Positions 26,705 through 38,638 of a stretch of DNA of 64,000 nt are shown one piece after another. The stretch is from Wyeomyia smithii (taxonomy: Eukaryota > Arthropoda > Insecta > Diptera > Culicidae). Position 1 is the stretch's first letter. Every line of letters starts with the position of its first letter. The translations under genes were made by a program, and so were the position numbers. The stretch spans positions 94,987,777-95,051,776 of the forward strand of contig NC_073695.1 in NCBI RefSeq assembly GCF_029784165.1, read 5' to 3'. The notes beneath the pieces are model-generated. The model had not been told where the DNA came from. It was given only the letters and a program-made list of their open reading frames with translations, and did not search any database.

Positions 26705-26860
26705 AGTCTGGTAGGGGCCAGCCACATACCACGTGGACAGATTTTGACCGATTTTGACCCTCCCCCTCCGTCGACAACTGCCCATATAAATTCTAAAAAA
26801 AATGTATGGACCGTGGACATTACCCAACCCCCCCCCCCTTGATTGACAGGATAAAACTGA
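26705..26860. repeat. ACCACGTGGACAGATTTT repeat fragment
   Basis: The phrase CCACATACCACGTGGACAGA at about 26722 recurs inverted near 50845-50870, so it belongs to a dispersed short repeat. A second CGTGGACATT near 26812 and a C run (CCCCCCCCC, about 26830) follow. Confidence 0.45.
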
Positions 26861-27215
26861 ACTTATGGCATAACATGACATTACCGATGCCAATATTAGG
26901 CTTTTTTTTTACAATAATGTTTTTGATTGATCCTGATTATTTAATTATTTAAAAGTACGACAAAATGAAAAATAACACTTTCGCTTATACTAAAACACAT
27001 TCCAAAAGAATATTGAAGAAAATCCTTTCACCCATGAAAAATACTAAGTCTGTCTCTAATGAAGTACTGGTCGGTCTAATCGATTTATCATTTTGGGTAG
27101 AATAGATCATCCCGAAAACAAGAGTTCTAAGAAGGATTCTGGTAATGAAAGCAAGGTAAGAGAAACCCCTTACGTCGCTGCAAAACAAATAAACCGAAAG
27201 AAGAAGTTATTGATT
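26861..27215. other. Unannotated DNA
   Basis: No gene or known repeat recognised. Confidence 0.35.
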
Positions 27216-27217
27216 TA

Positions 27218-28310
27218 GGTACCGTGCTGGATCGAAATCCGTACACCTAAGCACATGATAATCTTCGACGGTCAATATAAAATCAAGAAATCACATATTG
27301 CTTCAAACTGACATGTTTAGTTATAGGTCTACTTATATTTAATCACTATTTTCCAGCAAAATGATTAAAATCACTCCGAAACTCGAAAAAATCATGTTTA
27401 AATAGAACATGTTTTGAATCGAAATCCGTACACAGTTTTTTGTCTGAATCAAAACCCGTACACTTTTGAATCGAAATCCGCACACACGCGATATAGACTG
27501 GATCAAAGTCCATACAATAATAAATCATACTCGTATAGATGTAGCAGTACAAAAATGAACATCTTTTATTTATAATTTATCTTTAAATTACCGAATAAGT
27601 ATATTTTGAGGATCAACTGGCTCCTAAAGTTTCACACGGTTTTCTAATTTTTGATATCAGCTGAAATAGTGCAATTTTCGTAGCGTTTCGTAATAACTGG
27701 AACGCCGGAACCTCTCGAAGCTTCCCGGTACGACTTTCCCTTGCGCACCTCAGTCACAGCTCGTTTAAAATTGTTTGCCGTATATTTATACTTGTTTTCT
27801 TCCATTATATGCTGAAAACAAGAAGAAAGTTCAACAATATATGCATGATACACACGCTGTACGGATTTCGATTCAAGCAAATAACAAGCATCAAAATCAG
27901 TACGGCACAGTTTTTGTTGAATAAATACAACTTACACTATTTATTAGACAATATACAGCTCGAAAATAACAAAGACTTACCTTTTCCATCAATTTTAAAA
28001 AGATTCACAGAGTAAAACACTTATATCCCACTTGAAAATCGTTTTTATCTGAAGAACGTTTCCTTAGTAAATTCTCTAACGATACAACGAAATGACAACT
28101 GAAACCGATACACGATTGATTTTTCATTTTTAATATTTTTATTTCATGGCCTACTGGCGCATAGTTTAGTTTAACAGAAGGTCAACAACTCAACGGATAT
28201 GTACATGTAACTATCATATGAATTTTCACTTTTATAATGCTTAAAACTGAAGAAAAACATCAAGGTGTACGGATTTCGGTACTGTACGGGTTTCGATCCA
28301 GCACGGTACC
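27218..28310. mobile_element. Pogo-like Tc1/mariner element, internally deleted
   Basis: The 1,093-bp element has ends GGTACCGTGCTGGATCGAAA on the left and its inverse on the right, matching over about 28 bp with one change. It is flanked by TA at 27216-27217 and 28311-28312. At least five subterminal copies of GAATCGAAATCCGTACAC-like text lie at the left end (27218-27520) and several inverted copies at the right. It encodes an HTH fragment on the minus strand (next entry) but no DDE catalytic domain. TA target plus a pipsqueak-type HTH supports the pogo group. Confidence 0.85.
27644..27805 (-). pseudogene. Transposase N-terminal HTH fragment (psq type)
   Basis: The 53-codon frame starts MEENKYKYTANNFKRAVTEV and continues RKGKSYREASRGSGVPVITK. 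This matches the pipsqueak/CENP-B-like helix-turn-helix that binds the ends of pogo-group transposons (pattern: basic N-terminus, A-V-x-x-V-R-x-G, Y-R-E-A-S, G-V-P). It stops before the second HTH and the catalytic DDD domain, so it cannot transpose. If expressed it could only bind DNA, which is speculation. Confidence 0.7.
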
Positions 28311-28312
28311 TA

Positions 28313-30498
28313 TACGAAAAATAGAGCATGTTTTTAACAGTATATATCAGTATGAGTGAAGTTAATATTTTTTATTAACTTTAGCAATAAAAAATTTCTT
28401 AGATGATGTTAAACAAATGGGTAAGAGCATCGTTAAAGCAAATAACAATGTGATTGAATGCAATGAACCGTTGCTTTATTAGAGTAGTTCCATGGAAAAT
28501 CGTCCTAAGATTGCAAAAATCTGATACAAAAATTTTTGATTTTGAAGAAAGAAAATTTTTCCACAGGTGTTCGGACTATTCTGGCTCGAGAGTTAGTTTT
28601 CAAAAGGGCGTAGAGGTTTTGGCAGCTGAAACTTTTAAAAATTGTGTCATAAAAGTTTTGATCTTGTGTATCTTAAAAAAATGTCTATGGACGAGTTACA
28701 ATATTTATACCATAAAGGTGCTGGAGCACTGGATAACATTCTAATTACTTTATTCTAATGACGATTTCGTTTGGAATTGCTTTAATATATTATTAATACT
28801 ACAAATCTAATCACAACGAAGAAATTGAATGTTTTTAGGTAACATATGCTGAAAAAAAAAGGAATAAAATAATCATTCAAATTTTATTTCAAAATTATTC
28901 TTCGGGTTTTATTAGAGAGGATTTACCGTTACCGTTATGTGTTCAAAAAGGTATTTTTTAGGATTTTATAATTTTGGGCAATTTTCAAAAATACATTGTA
29001 AGTTATTCTCCACCATAATATTGTGAAGTTGGGTGCAATTTGACAATGTTCGGAACAAGATGATTTTAAGATTAACAATTGAACAGGTTTCCTGAAATTC
29101 ACCTGCATGACTGCTTTGCATTTCCCTTGAAATTTAATATTGTTGAACAAATACCCCATAAACATATAAAAAAAATCCTAAATTGCACAGATTAGGTAGT
29201 AAACCGCCGAATGGCAAGTGTGAAACACAGAGAAATTCATTTTACCCCCGTGTAATCTCCAAGTGACACCGTTTGAAATATTTCCCTTTTTCTTTTCGCT
29301 CTGAAAACGGACGGAAAACCTACTGCAGTACGGGTATAGAACTTGTATAAATTTCCAATTACTTTTTCATTACAGCCCATCGAACCACAGACAACCGGGC
29401 CCAAGTCATGTGGTGAACCAGACGCTCTGTTTGCCACTCAGGCAATATATCGTCCCCTTGATACTGGAACTGTAGGTTGTTGGTTGTCGAAAAAAAAATG
29501 AAACTAAAATCGCTTTAATGTTTATGATTGTAATTTGCAAGAATTTCAACGAATCGCAAAAAGACATTGTGCATTGTAATGTGTTGAAAAATCGAATGAG
29601 TGTGGTTGATTCTAAAATTAAACAGTTGTAGCTCCGAGAGGGCGATAATGGTAGAACAGTTTTACGGTAAAGTAAGTTTTCCCCTGGCACCAGTCGGTAT
29701 GCGGTACGAAATCACAGTTCCTACGCTCGCAGCAGAAAGGGGGTCACTGCTCGGGCCAATTCAGATAGGATATTATCGAAGCCGAATGAGGGAGGTTTAA
29801 AATTTACTTAACATACGTGTCGACACGTAGCACCGTAGTTATGGTTCCTTGGGCAATTGGAGTGTGACGGTGTTATTTTTTCTCATCTCGTTTTAGGATA
29901 ACGTAGGTAGGTAGTATCTGTCGTTGTGAAGCGATGAAAGGCGGAACAGGACGACCTGATAAATTGTGCTTGTGGGATTAAAAAAGTGTAGCAAAAAAAA
30001 AGTATTGAGAAGTCAATTTTGTGAACGCATCCCGCGGAAAGATGAAAACGCGACAAGATTGCTGTCGTGAAAACGGCGGCTGCTGGGGTTAGGTTTTCAC
30101 ACTGTGAACCAACAATCGTGATTGGCATCAGCGGATCTGTGGGGTACAAGTTCCCTCTGTTCCGTTTAATTTTTTATTTCCTTTTGTGTTATATTTAGAA
30201 GTTAAAGATACACTCTTGAAACAAAATTTTAATCACATTACAAATTATAACAAAGCTTTCAAATAAAATAGACTGTTTCGTTAATTTTTCTGCATTGAAA
30301 TTTTGGCTGCTGTTGGGTTCGCTTTGTACATAAATGTCAACCCATTAAAACTATCCGACTCGCATTTTAGGGAACCGATGCCATGACCATCTTCGTCATT
30401 TCCATAGGCACAGGAGATCAATAGGATCGCCTTAGTCTAAGTCTCTCAGAACCAGACGAATCCACTCTCGAAATACTTAGTTCTCAATAACTAATTGT
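28313..30498. other. Unannotated DNA
   Basis: No gene recognised over 2.2 kb. Open frames at 28454-28744 and 29406-29690 have no motifs. CAGCGGATCTG and nearby moderately GC-rich text at 30050-30150 is unexplained. Confidence 0.35.
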
Positions 30499-30592
30499 TG
30501 CAGGGACCACCCTAGCTGCGCCAAGCGTTATCCAATACGCAGCTACCATCCGTCAGAGTGACAGATGTCGGCCACCTTAACAAAAACCCAAT
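30499..30592 (+). repeat. Truncated 5' LTR of the gypsy element
   Basis: About 90 bp matching the start of the 3' LTR (CTGCGCCAAGCGTTA, then ATCCGTCAGAGTGACAGA, shared at 30517 and 33293). The rest of the LTR is missing here. Confidence 0.75.
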
Positions 30593-33279
30593 CAATTTAC
30601 GGATTTTTACACGTAAAAAGTGATTTTTCGTCGGTGAGAGACTGAGCATGAAGTTGGGGCTAGACGATTCTGCTAAAGTTCAACTTCTAATGAGGAAACT
30701 CGATCCAGCAGTACACGAGTTGTACACAAGCTTCATTCTCTCAACGCTGTCCAAGCAGTTTAGCTTCATCGAAACTACCCAGAAGCTGGAATCGCTTTTC
30801 AGATCTACCGTCTTGGTCTTTCATCAGCGGTAGGAGCAATTTAAGTGTCTAGTTTCGATCTGTGGCCTCAAGTCCTCGAAGGACTTTGATATTCGGATGC
30901 GACCAATCACGAAGCTTCTCGGATGTTATCGACGTCCGAATCTATTGTGGTGCAATTGTCAAAATGCGCCAAAGACTTTCAGTTGTCAACAACAAGCCGA
31001 GAAGAATGCAGCGCGGTTATTGATGCCGCAGCAGTGGACCCGTAATAACGAAATCCAATACAAACCGAAACACCTACCTTTAGGTTCGGGTGGATAAAAG
31101 CTGCCAAAACCTCCTCACCATCAACGCTTACAAGGGACTCTATCAGTTCACCCGCTTGTCTAATGGCATTCAATCGACACCAGCGGCGTTTCAACAACTG
31201 GTAGACGCAATGTTCGCAGGATTCAAATACACCAGTGGTTACCTGGGCGACGCCTTACTGGGTGGCCGAGCAGAGGAGGAATATAATTGAAATCTTGAAT
31301 CTCTTAATCGTATCCAGAAATACGGATTCCCCGTTCAAATCGAGTAATGGAGCTTCAATATGCGCCGAATTCAGTATTGGGACAAATCCTGGATAGCGAT
31401 GGCATCCGACTTGATCCAGTTAAAGTCGCCGCTATTTGCTAACATGCCGACACCAACCGATCTGCCGTCATTGAGATCGTATTTGGTAGCTGTAAACTAC
31501 TATGGCAAGTGCATTCTTGAGATGCGAAAGCTGAAAACCGCAAGTGGGAATGGAACAAGGCGTGTCAAGACTCTTCCGATCGTTTTAAAGAACTGCTGAT
31601 GTCTCTGTTGGTGCTAACCCTCTTCAATCCCCAGCTCGATATCGTGGTGTTTGCCGACGAATTTTCGTTCGGTGCCGGGGCCAGAATCGCACACTAGTTC
31701 ACACCGGCACAGACAGATCGAGAAGGAGGGGTTGACCGTGATCTTCGCCGTAACTTGCTTCAATCGAATGCTATTCCGAAGACATTTCACGTCGGAGGTA
31801 GACCGCAAACCGTTGTTGAAAATATTCGGACCTGAAAAGGGAATTTCCGTATATACCGCCAACAGGTTGCAACATTCTGCGCTGACTCTTCTCCTATATG
31901 ATTTCTTCATCGTATACGTGTCGACCGATAGTTCTGGCTATATCGATCTTCTGTTGAGGCTGATTAACATCCATATTTGGCTTAATGAGGAGTGCGTGAT
32001 AGCATCGATCGAGTAAGAAAGTACGTTTGAAGATGTCGCCCATCAATCGCTTGAGGTCTACCCACTCACATTCACATTCACACGGATCCTGTTCTCCAAG
32101 AAGTTCTTCACCACGTCCAGCAAAGCTCGCCGACTCATGCCAGTAATTCTACCTTCGTAAGGACGGGCTGTCATTCATTTCCGGCTCTCTCGCCTTCGGT
32201 GAGCGGTTGGTCATTCCGTCGAACTACCAGAAGAGTTTTCCAATTGCTGCATAAGGGCCAATCAGCTGTCAAGCGAATGAGAGCGGGTGTATAATAGCCT
32301 GAAATCGACAAGTGCATTGCCAAACTTGTTCTTTCTTGTACCGAGAGTGCTCGGGCTGCCAAAACCAACACTAGAACCAATTTGGAGTTCTCTCGCTCGC
32401 TTCGAAAACCCGGAGACACCGGTTAGCGACAACGAACGCCAGTTCATCAGCGGGTAGTTCGAAGGGTTCTGCGACACGGGAGGAGGAGAAGGTCTCAGTG
32501 AAGCACTCAACACGTTCCTGTTATGCTACCGCTCTACGCCCTGCCGAAGTACTCCAGAAGGAAAATTGCCTGCCGAGATAATGCTTGATAGAACGATACG
32601 GACTTCGCTCGATCTGCTCAGACCGCCAACAAACACAAAGCAAATCAGTCAAAGCAGATCTAGTCTGGATCGAGATCTACGGGAACCGGGGACCTGGATG
32701 GCAACCTTACCAACGACGAAGTGGTAGTAGATCTTGGTGCACGCGCAGATGACGACGAGAAGACAACCTGCGGGGCTGGCGAGCTGCAGCCATGGACCGA
32801 ATTGAATGGAGACGACTTCTTCGAACAGCAAGAGATAATTCGGCCTGGAGCTGATTAGTAAGGTAAGTGAGGTCTACAAGAACAACAGTTGGGGCTAGGA
32901 ACGCATTGGGAACGTGATCTACAACATTTGGTTAGAAATAAAGAAGATGATAATCCGATCGCACTGTAACCAACTACGGAAGTAATGTGAGACAGATGAA
33001 GCCGAAATAGTTAAACACACAAGTTCCACTCGACGTTCTACTGGAGTCATGGGGCCTGAGCCCAAGTTCTGCGGACGAAATCGAGTCGATCATCCAACCG
33101 GCTCCAGATGTCTCTAGAGTGAATGAGCCAGTGCAACCAGATGGACCGTCCTCAAACACCAGTGCTCTCCCTATTCGGAAACAGCAACGACAACCGTTTG
33201 TATTTCGCCAATCCTCGTGCAACCGAAAGCGTCCCGTGAGCCATGACCCGTACCATCTATATTACTAAAAGGGGGGTGG

Positions 33280-33523
33280 TGTGACCATCCCAACTGCGCC
33301 AAGCGTTACCTAACACGCAGATACGATCCGTCAGAGTGACAGACGTCGGTCACGTCAACGTACGTAATGGGTCTATGTCATTGTTATCGTAGTGATAATG
33401 ACATTCTGACATCCGCATTGGACAAGTCTACATGTGCTATAGTAAATCGTCAGACTTCGGTAATTATTGAATAAAGCTATATATTTTCTTGTTGCGTGGA
33501 ATCGTGAGTTTAACATCGTAACA
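33280..33523 (+). repeat. 3' LTR of the gypsy element
   Basis: It starts TGTGACCATCC immediately after the purine tract and ends near TCGTAACA. The right end is approximate. AATAAA lies near 33470. Confidence 0.6.
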
Positions 33524-34493
33524 CTAATCTTATTATCACCCTTGAAAAGACGCTTACAGGTTTCTTTGAAAACCACAGAAATAGCATAAACTGTGTTGAG
33601 TATGTGGGAAAAAAAATTCACTGCAATATCGAGACTATATTGTCTTCTCCACGTCATTCGTGGGAATGAACAGCTATTTATCATAATGACAATACTCTTT
33701 ATCAATTCAATTCACACCCTGATGAACATTAACTTCCCGGCGACGCCTTCGGATGAAGATAACAGACATTTTCATACAGGTTGTAATTAGGCTGAACGTT
33801 AATACTAATGATTAAACTAATCTAGGAAATAGGGACCCATTTTCACTCAATTGAAGTTATTGTCAATTCGTGTGATTTACGTTATATTCTCAAAAGTAAA
33901 CAAAATCTTTTCGAATGACGTGGAAATACACAAAAATTTAATCGGCCATTTTTGAATTGAATGAAACTTTGCACACGTATTTGGCTTAGCAAATCGTGCT
34001 TATTTCACAGATGGAGAGATTTTTTACACCCATGAGTTATTTTATAGAAGGGCGTGTGTGTTTTGTCATAGATTTTATTCAAAGCATTGCACTTTAGAAA
34101 CCGTTGTTCAGAACTATCTGAAAATTAGTTGAAGAGACCTCTGCCTCATAAAAAATGTACCCCGTAAAATTTTTTTCTTGAATTTTTTTGAATGAAAAAA
34201 TTGAGAATAAACATTAAATTGTCATTAAAAAATAAGAGTTGAATTTTTTTCATTTTTTTAAAGAACTTTGAAGTTTTTACGCAACTTAAAAAACGTCCGG
34301 GAAGGAGAAATGAAAATTAAATTTCTTATTTTACCATTTTTCAAAATTTTTGTATTCTAATGATTTCAAAAGATTTGAACAGTCTTTTAAAATTAAAAAA
34401 CGTTTGTTAGTTAACATTCTAAATGCATCGGTTTTCGAGTTATTTTGAATTGAGGCTCGAAAAATTTTTAATATTTGGCAAAATACACGAGTT
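33524..34493. other. Unannotated DNA
   Basis: No gene recognised. The part from about 33990 to 34320 is very AT-rich. Confidence 0.35.
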
Positions 34494-35070
34494 TGCCTTT
34501 CTCTTAGAAAGGTATAGCAATCACTGGCAAAACCTAAGGTATAAAAGTGGTCCAGAGGGACGAATGTCATATATCGCTCCTCTCAGTTCAACGAGTTGAG
34601 CATTTTCGGTATATGTGTGTGTGTGTGTGTGTGAGTGTATGTAACTTTTCAATTTACTCGAAATTCTCAGAGATTGCTGGACCGATTCTCATGAAATTGA
34701 TTGCAAATGGAAGGCCTAGTTGCCCAATAGGGCCCTTATTAATTTTATTGAAATCGGTATTTGTCTGTAATGTACCAAAATGTTAAAATCGCGAAACTTC
34801 ATTATCTCAGTAACTACTGAACCGATTTGAATAAAATTAATTTCGAATGAACTGGCTACCAAAACACTCGTAACATATTATAGAGATTGAACGTGCGGTT
34901 CAAAAGTTATATAAAGAAACGTGTTGTGGAGACTGTTTCATCTCACTCATGTTTCTCAGAGCTGACAGGACCGATTTACATGAAATCAGGGTCATATGGA
35001 AGGTCTAGCTGCTCCATAAGACCTTGTTGGTTTTTTTTTGCAATCGGGCTTTAACTCTGCCTGTTATTGC
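34494..35070 (+). repeat. GCCTTTCTCC-type long repeat, copy B (3'-truncated)
   Basis: It has the family 5' end (GCCTTTCTCTTAGAAAGG), a short GT run, and two internal modules (ATTGCTGGACCGATTCTCAT; GGACCGATTTACATGAAATC). The family 3' end is absent. Confidence 0.75.
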
Positions 35071-35847
35071 CAAATAGGTGTGAAAAGTTTCATTCAAATC
35101 AAAAGTATCGATATTAGACCATAAGTCATTTGGCGCTATCCTGCTCAAGTATTGAAAATTACGATGCGCCTCCAGAAAAGATGTTGAACAAACCATATTG
35201 ACACATTATAATTTTTGTTCTAGTACTAATATTCTTCCATAGTGATCATGAAGTTTATATTCAAATATTTTTTCAAATCTGATTAAACTAGCCAAACTTT
35301 TGCTGCTCAAGACTAAAGCTTTGAAGCTATAAACATTAATAGGTACAGTCACGCTTGTGTGGTCGGATAATGTATTCAACGCACAGACCGTGAATAACGA
35401 ATTTGAATAACAATGATAGCATAACAGACACTGACAGAAGGTGTGAAATGTATAGGAATCATTATTGATACAATTTAATGCTATATTATCAATCGAATAC
35501 TCTCCCACATCCTTAATGGTATCAGGCGAAACTAAGCATTCAAATACAATTAAGATGATCGAAGCGTAATTGGTTACCTTTCTAGTACAGTGAGGAAACG
35601 TAATTTTATTTGACGGTATCAACGTTATCGACTGCTGTCGGTGATTGAGAGTATCAAAATTGGTGTTATTGAGTATTCAAAACTGCCCAATACAGACAAT
35701 TGTTTTAGAATAGTACACTTTTATCATAGTTAATCCATAGACTGTCATAGTAACTTCAAGCAGTGAAAAAAAAAATATTTTTTTCATCCGACTCCAAAAG
35801 TGTAGACCAACTTCTCACCTTCATTGTTCGAATAAAACAACTTATCA
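35071..35847. other. Unannotated DNA with an unrecognised open frame
   Basis: A 138-codon open frame lies on the minus strand at 35206-35622 (starts MIPSNKITFPHCTRKVTNYA). It is Cys- and Ser-rich, has no family motif I know, no signal peptide and no visible splice partners. It is probably chance. Confidence 0.3.
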
Positions 35848-35860
35848 ATCAAAACCAATA

Positions 35861-36915
35861 TTTCATCTTTACGGACAGTCTCAGTTCCATTGAGGCTCTC
35901 CGATCGATGAAAGATGTTAAGCACTCTCCGTATTTCCTGGGGAAAATACGGGAACATCTGAGTGCTTTATCCGAAAAATCTACTCAGATTACCTTAGCGT
36001 GGGTCCCTTCTCACTGCTCGATACCGGGTAATGAGAAAGCGGACTCTTTGGCTAAGGTGGGCGCAACAAACGGTGATATTTATGAAAGACCAATTGCCTT
36101 TAATGAATTTTTCGCACTTGTACGTCAGAATACGATCATCAGTTGGCAAAATGCTTGGACCAGAGGGGAATTGGGAAGGTGGTTACATTCCATAATCCCC
36201 AAAGTATCGACGAACCCGTGGTTCAAGGGGTTGGATGTAGGTCGGGATTTCATTTGCGTGATGTCCCGGCTTATGTCCAATCACTATAGATTTGACGCAC
36301 ATCTCCGTCGTGTTGGGCTCGGGGAAAGTGGTATCTGTGCCTGTGGTGAAGGTTATCACGACATAGAGCATGTGGTTTGGTCATGCCCTGTACACTGTGA
36401 CGCCAGGTCTAAATTAATAGCTTCCCTGCAGGCCGAGGGTAGACAGCCGGCTGTTCCTGTTCGTGATGTCTTGGCGAGCCGTGACCTATCCTACATGTCC
36501 CTTATATACGTTTTCCTGAAATCCATCCACGCCCCAGTCTAGTCCCGTTCCCCTCCGTCTACACCCAACAAAACGACAAGAACACGTTTGAACCTTAAGC
36601 ACAAAACCAGCAACCAGACCCCGCACAACAGAACCAGGACCCAAGGACTACGAGCCTCTGTCCCAACTCACGACATCGTGGCTCAGCAGAACGAATCCAT
36701 ACATGCCATTCGACGATTATCAGACGACCATTGAACAACAAAACACTGATTGGAAATCCCATGCTAGTTTTAAGTTAGACTTAATTTCAGCTCGTAGTCG
36801 GCAGCGAGGATAAAAAATTTGCTTTAGTTTTTAAGTCATCAGATATAATTGGCGCCGTTAAACATTAAATTGTATTTGTGCCGTGTCAAATAAATGTTAT
36901 GTGAAGAAAAAAAAA
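35861..36915 (+). mobile_element. 5'-truncated LINE (RNase H to 3' end) with clean TSD
   Basis: Open to the stop at 36540-36542, it encodes the end of a LINE polymerase with an RNase H domain: FIFTDSLSSIEALRSMK (catalytic Asp), WVPSHCSIPGNEKADSLAK, and a Cys/His cluster CACGEGYHDIEHVVWSC. A 3' UTR with an A run follows to 36915. The 13-bp duplication ATCAAAACCAATA flanks it at 35848-35860 and 36916-36928, as expected for target-primed insertion. Codons upstream of 35861 belong to the target site, not to the element. It has no RT. The I/Jockey group is likely. Confidence 0.88.
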
Positions 36916-36928
36916 ATCAAAACCAATA

Positions 36929-37618
36929 AGCCATCGCTTCCAAAAAAAAAATAATTCAAACAAAGACCAAACTTTTAGTCGAAACTTTCAACTTTATTCT
37001 TCTACCATGAAGTGAAACCATTCTTCGCAATCACCCTCGATCTACTTCCGGCAAATTGAACCCTAAGTAAATAATATGTTCGACACTAGTGACAAACTAC
37101 TGCTGTTGGTGGTTTCTCCTGGTACCGGGTTCGGAAAATTCAAACAAAGAAACGTGTCTTCACTCCTTCTAGAGCTAGCAGACCGCGCGCTGCTCCTGGA
37201 AGCCATCGAAGAAAGAACATCATTTTTCTCAGTTGGAAAAGTTTGTCGCACTGCAATTGTTCAGATTGGTTGCAGTTTTGAAGTAGAATACTTCTCTCAG
37301 GAAGTTCTGCTACATAGGGATGTGAAATGAAAATCTAAAACCGAAAAAAGTGAAAAATATGTCCAATTTCAAATGCTAATAAATCGATTAGTATTCGATA
37401 GATTTCCTTCGTTCTTGCAGCAATAGATTCGAAAATCTTCTAAGATTCTTCCCAAAATAGGATAATTGTAATTTTATTATTCACACTATTGTACTATTGA
37501 AAATAGTCAAGCCTTGTCAAAACGAAAAATTCGACCTCTGATTGGTCGTTATATGCTTGCTTCCCAAGCACGGTCGACAGGATCTTATACCTTGCAATTG
37601 AAAACATGCTATTTGGCC
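36929..37618. other. Unannotated DNA
   Basis: Overlapping open frames at 37063-37251 (minus) and 37076-37330 (plus) cannot both be real, and neither has a recognised motif. Confidence 0.35.
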
Positions 37619-37859
37619 TATATAAGAGCCTGTTTCAACCGGAGCCGCTCATAATAGTTCTAGACAGCGACAACAGCAGTCGTCCTTCCTTAGCAGCAGC
37701 ACTAGCCCTGTGGTTGGTCACCACGTCTCAGGAGCAGCGCGGTTTTTCTCAGCGTGTGTCGCCAGACAGCCATCATTCCCCCCGTGTTGGGGCAGCATGA
37801 AGATTGCCATCAGGAAATCCAATTTTGGAAATCAAAATGCCTTTTCCAAGGCAAATAAA
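37619..37859 (+). ncRNA. Putative short Pol II transcription unit 1
   Basis: TATATAAG at 37619-37626 is followed by an initiator-like CTCATAAT about 30 bp downstream, a 28-bp shared sequence (37705-37732), a C4/G4 hairpin near 37776-37793, a small 16-base hairpin TGCCTTTTCCAAGGCA, and CAAATAAA (37852-37859). A 30-codon frame starts at about 37797 (MKIAIRKSNFGNQNAF). Transcription is inferred from these signals only; the product is unknown. Confidence 0.35.
37705..37732 (+). repeat. 28-bp perfect repeat, copy 1
   Basis: It starts GCCCTGTGGTTGGTCACCAC and ends GTCTCAGG. It contains the stem GTGGT/ACCAC. It is identical to 38438-38465, 733 bp away. Confidence 0.95.
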
Positions 37860-38302
37860 CAAGTCTCAAATTCTGTTGTAGTTGTCTAATTTCCACTTTA
37901 TTTAGTAAACCCCCCACTGTAGGGGCAGCGCAAAGGCTGCGATCAGCATAACCGACATTGAATAATTAAATTCCCTGTTAGTACGCATTCACAAAAGCAG
38001 TTAGTTCGACTATGCAGAGCTAATATGAAGTCGATTCAATCAATCAGCAGTAACAGAATTTCGTCTCCCAGTTGCCAAGTTGCAACATGATGCAACACGC
38101 AACAGCGAGCAAACGAAATCGCTTGATGTTACAAACCGCAATAAGATACGGGTTAAAACCGTTGCGTGTGTGAGAGCACCATCGGTGTTTATTCGCTGGA
38201 TACAAAAATCAAATGCGAATTGTGGAATAATTCGTCTAAAGAACATAAGGAAATGGTAAACCTGAACTGAAAGGCGTGGCCTATTACGTAGCACCCTTCG
38301 GC
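37860..38302. other. Spacer between the two short units
   Basis: A second C/G hairpin (CCCCACTGTAGGGGCAGC, near 37913-37930) echoes CCCCGTGTTGGGGCAGC in unit 1. No gene is recognised. Confidence 0.4.
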
Positions 38303-38638
38303 TATAAAAGAGTGTTTCTGGGAAAACTAGCTACATTCATTAGTCGGAAGGTGAACTGGATGAACCGTCCACAACGTTGACAGCAGTAGCAGCAGATATC
38401 AGTACTCAGCAGTAACTTAGGATAGCACAAATCACTTGCCCTGTGGTTGGTCACCACGTCTCAGGCCTCTGCCAGGCTGAACGCCAACGCGAGCGATTGG
38501 GCGAGATTTTTCCGTACATCTTATGAAAAAGTTGGATCATTTTGTTTAGAAGAATATTACTGTCGGTAATATTACAGAGATGCGATTGCATTATATCCGA
38601 TATGGAATTGAACAATTGTTCTTTTGAGGACAAATAAA
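38303..38638 (+). ncRNA. Putative short Pol II transcription unit 2
   Basis: TATAAAAG at 38303-38310 is followed by the initiator-like TCATTAGT about 33 bp later, the same 28-bp sequence (38438-38465), and CAAATAAA at 38631-38638. The layout copies unit 1. A related phrase to AGGCCTCTGCCAGGCTGAAC, just after the repeat, recurs at about 38954 as AGGCCTCTGGCAGGCTAAAC. No long open frame is seen. This is inferred from signals. Confidence 0.35.
38438..38465 (+). repeat. 28-bp perfect repeat, copy 2
   Basis: Identical to 37705-37732 while the flanks differ, which suggests selection or recent copying. Confidence 0.95.

Larger units (their letters stand above)
30499..33523 (+). mobile_element. Decayed Ty3/gypsy LTR retrotransposon
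   Basis: The order is truncated 5' LTR (30499-30592), a gag-like piece (30648-30830: LGLDDSAKVQLLMRKLDPAV), pol RT (31110-31290: GLYQFTRLSNGIQSTPAAFQ, then AFQQLVDAMFAGF and a GYLGDALL in place of YxDD), an RNase H piece near 31640-31800 (VFADEFSFGAGA), an integrase C-terminal piece near 32515-32640 (LLCYRSTPCRSTPEGKLPAE), a purine tract AAAAGGGGGGTGG (33267-33279) and a 3' LTR. Stops and frameshifts throughout show it is inactive. The RT active site YxDD is lost. Confidence 0.8.

Noticed and set aside
35206..35622. 138-codon open frame as a receptor-like gene
   Set aside because: No conserved motif, no splice partners and no membrane pattern that I can defend.
35763..35860. First 33 codons of the 35763-36542 frame as part of the LINE protein
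   Set aside because: The 13-bp target duplication places the LINE start at 35861, and the codons before it do not look like RNase H.
37838..37853. Histone-type 3' stem-loop
   Set aside because: TGCCTTTTCCAAGGCA has a six-base stem and four-base loop, but stem and loop bases differ from the histone consensus and no histone reading frame is nearby.
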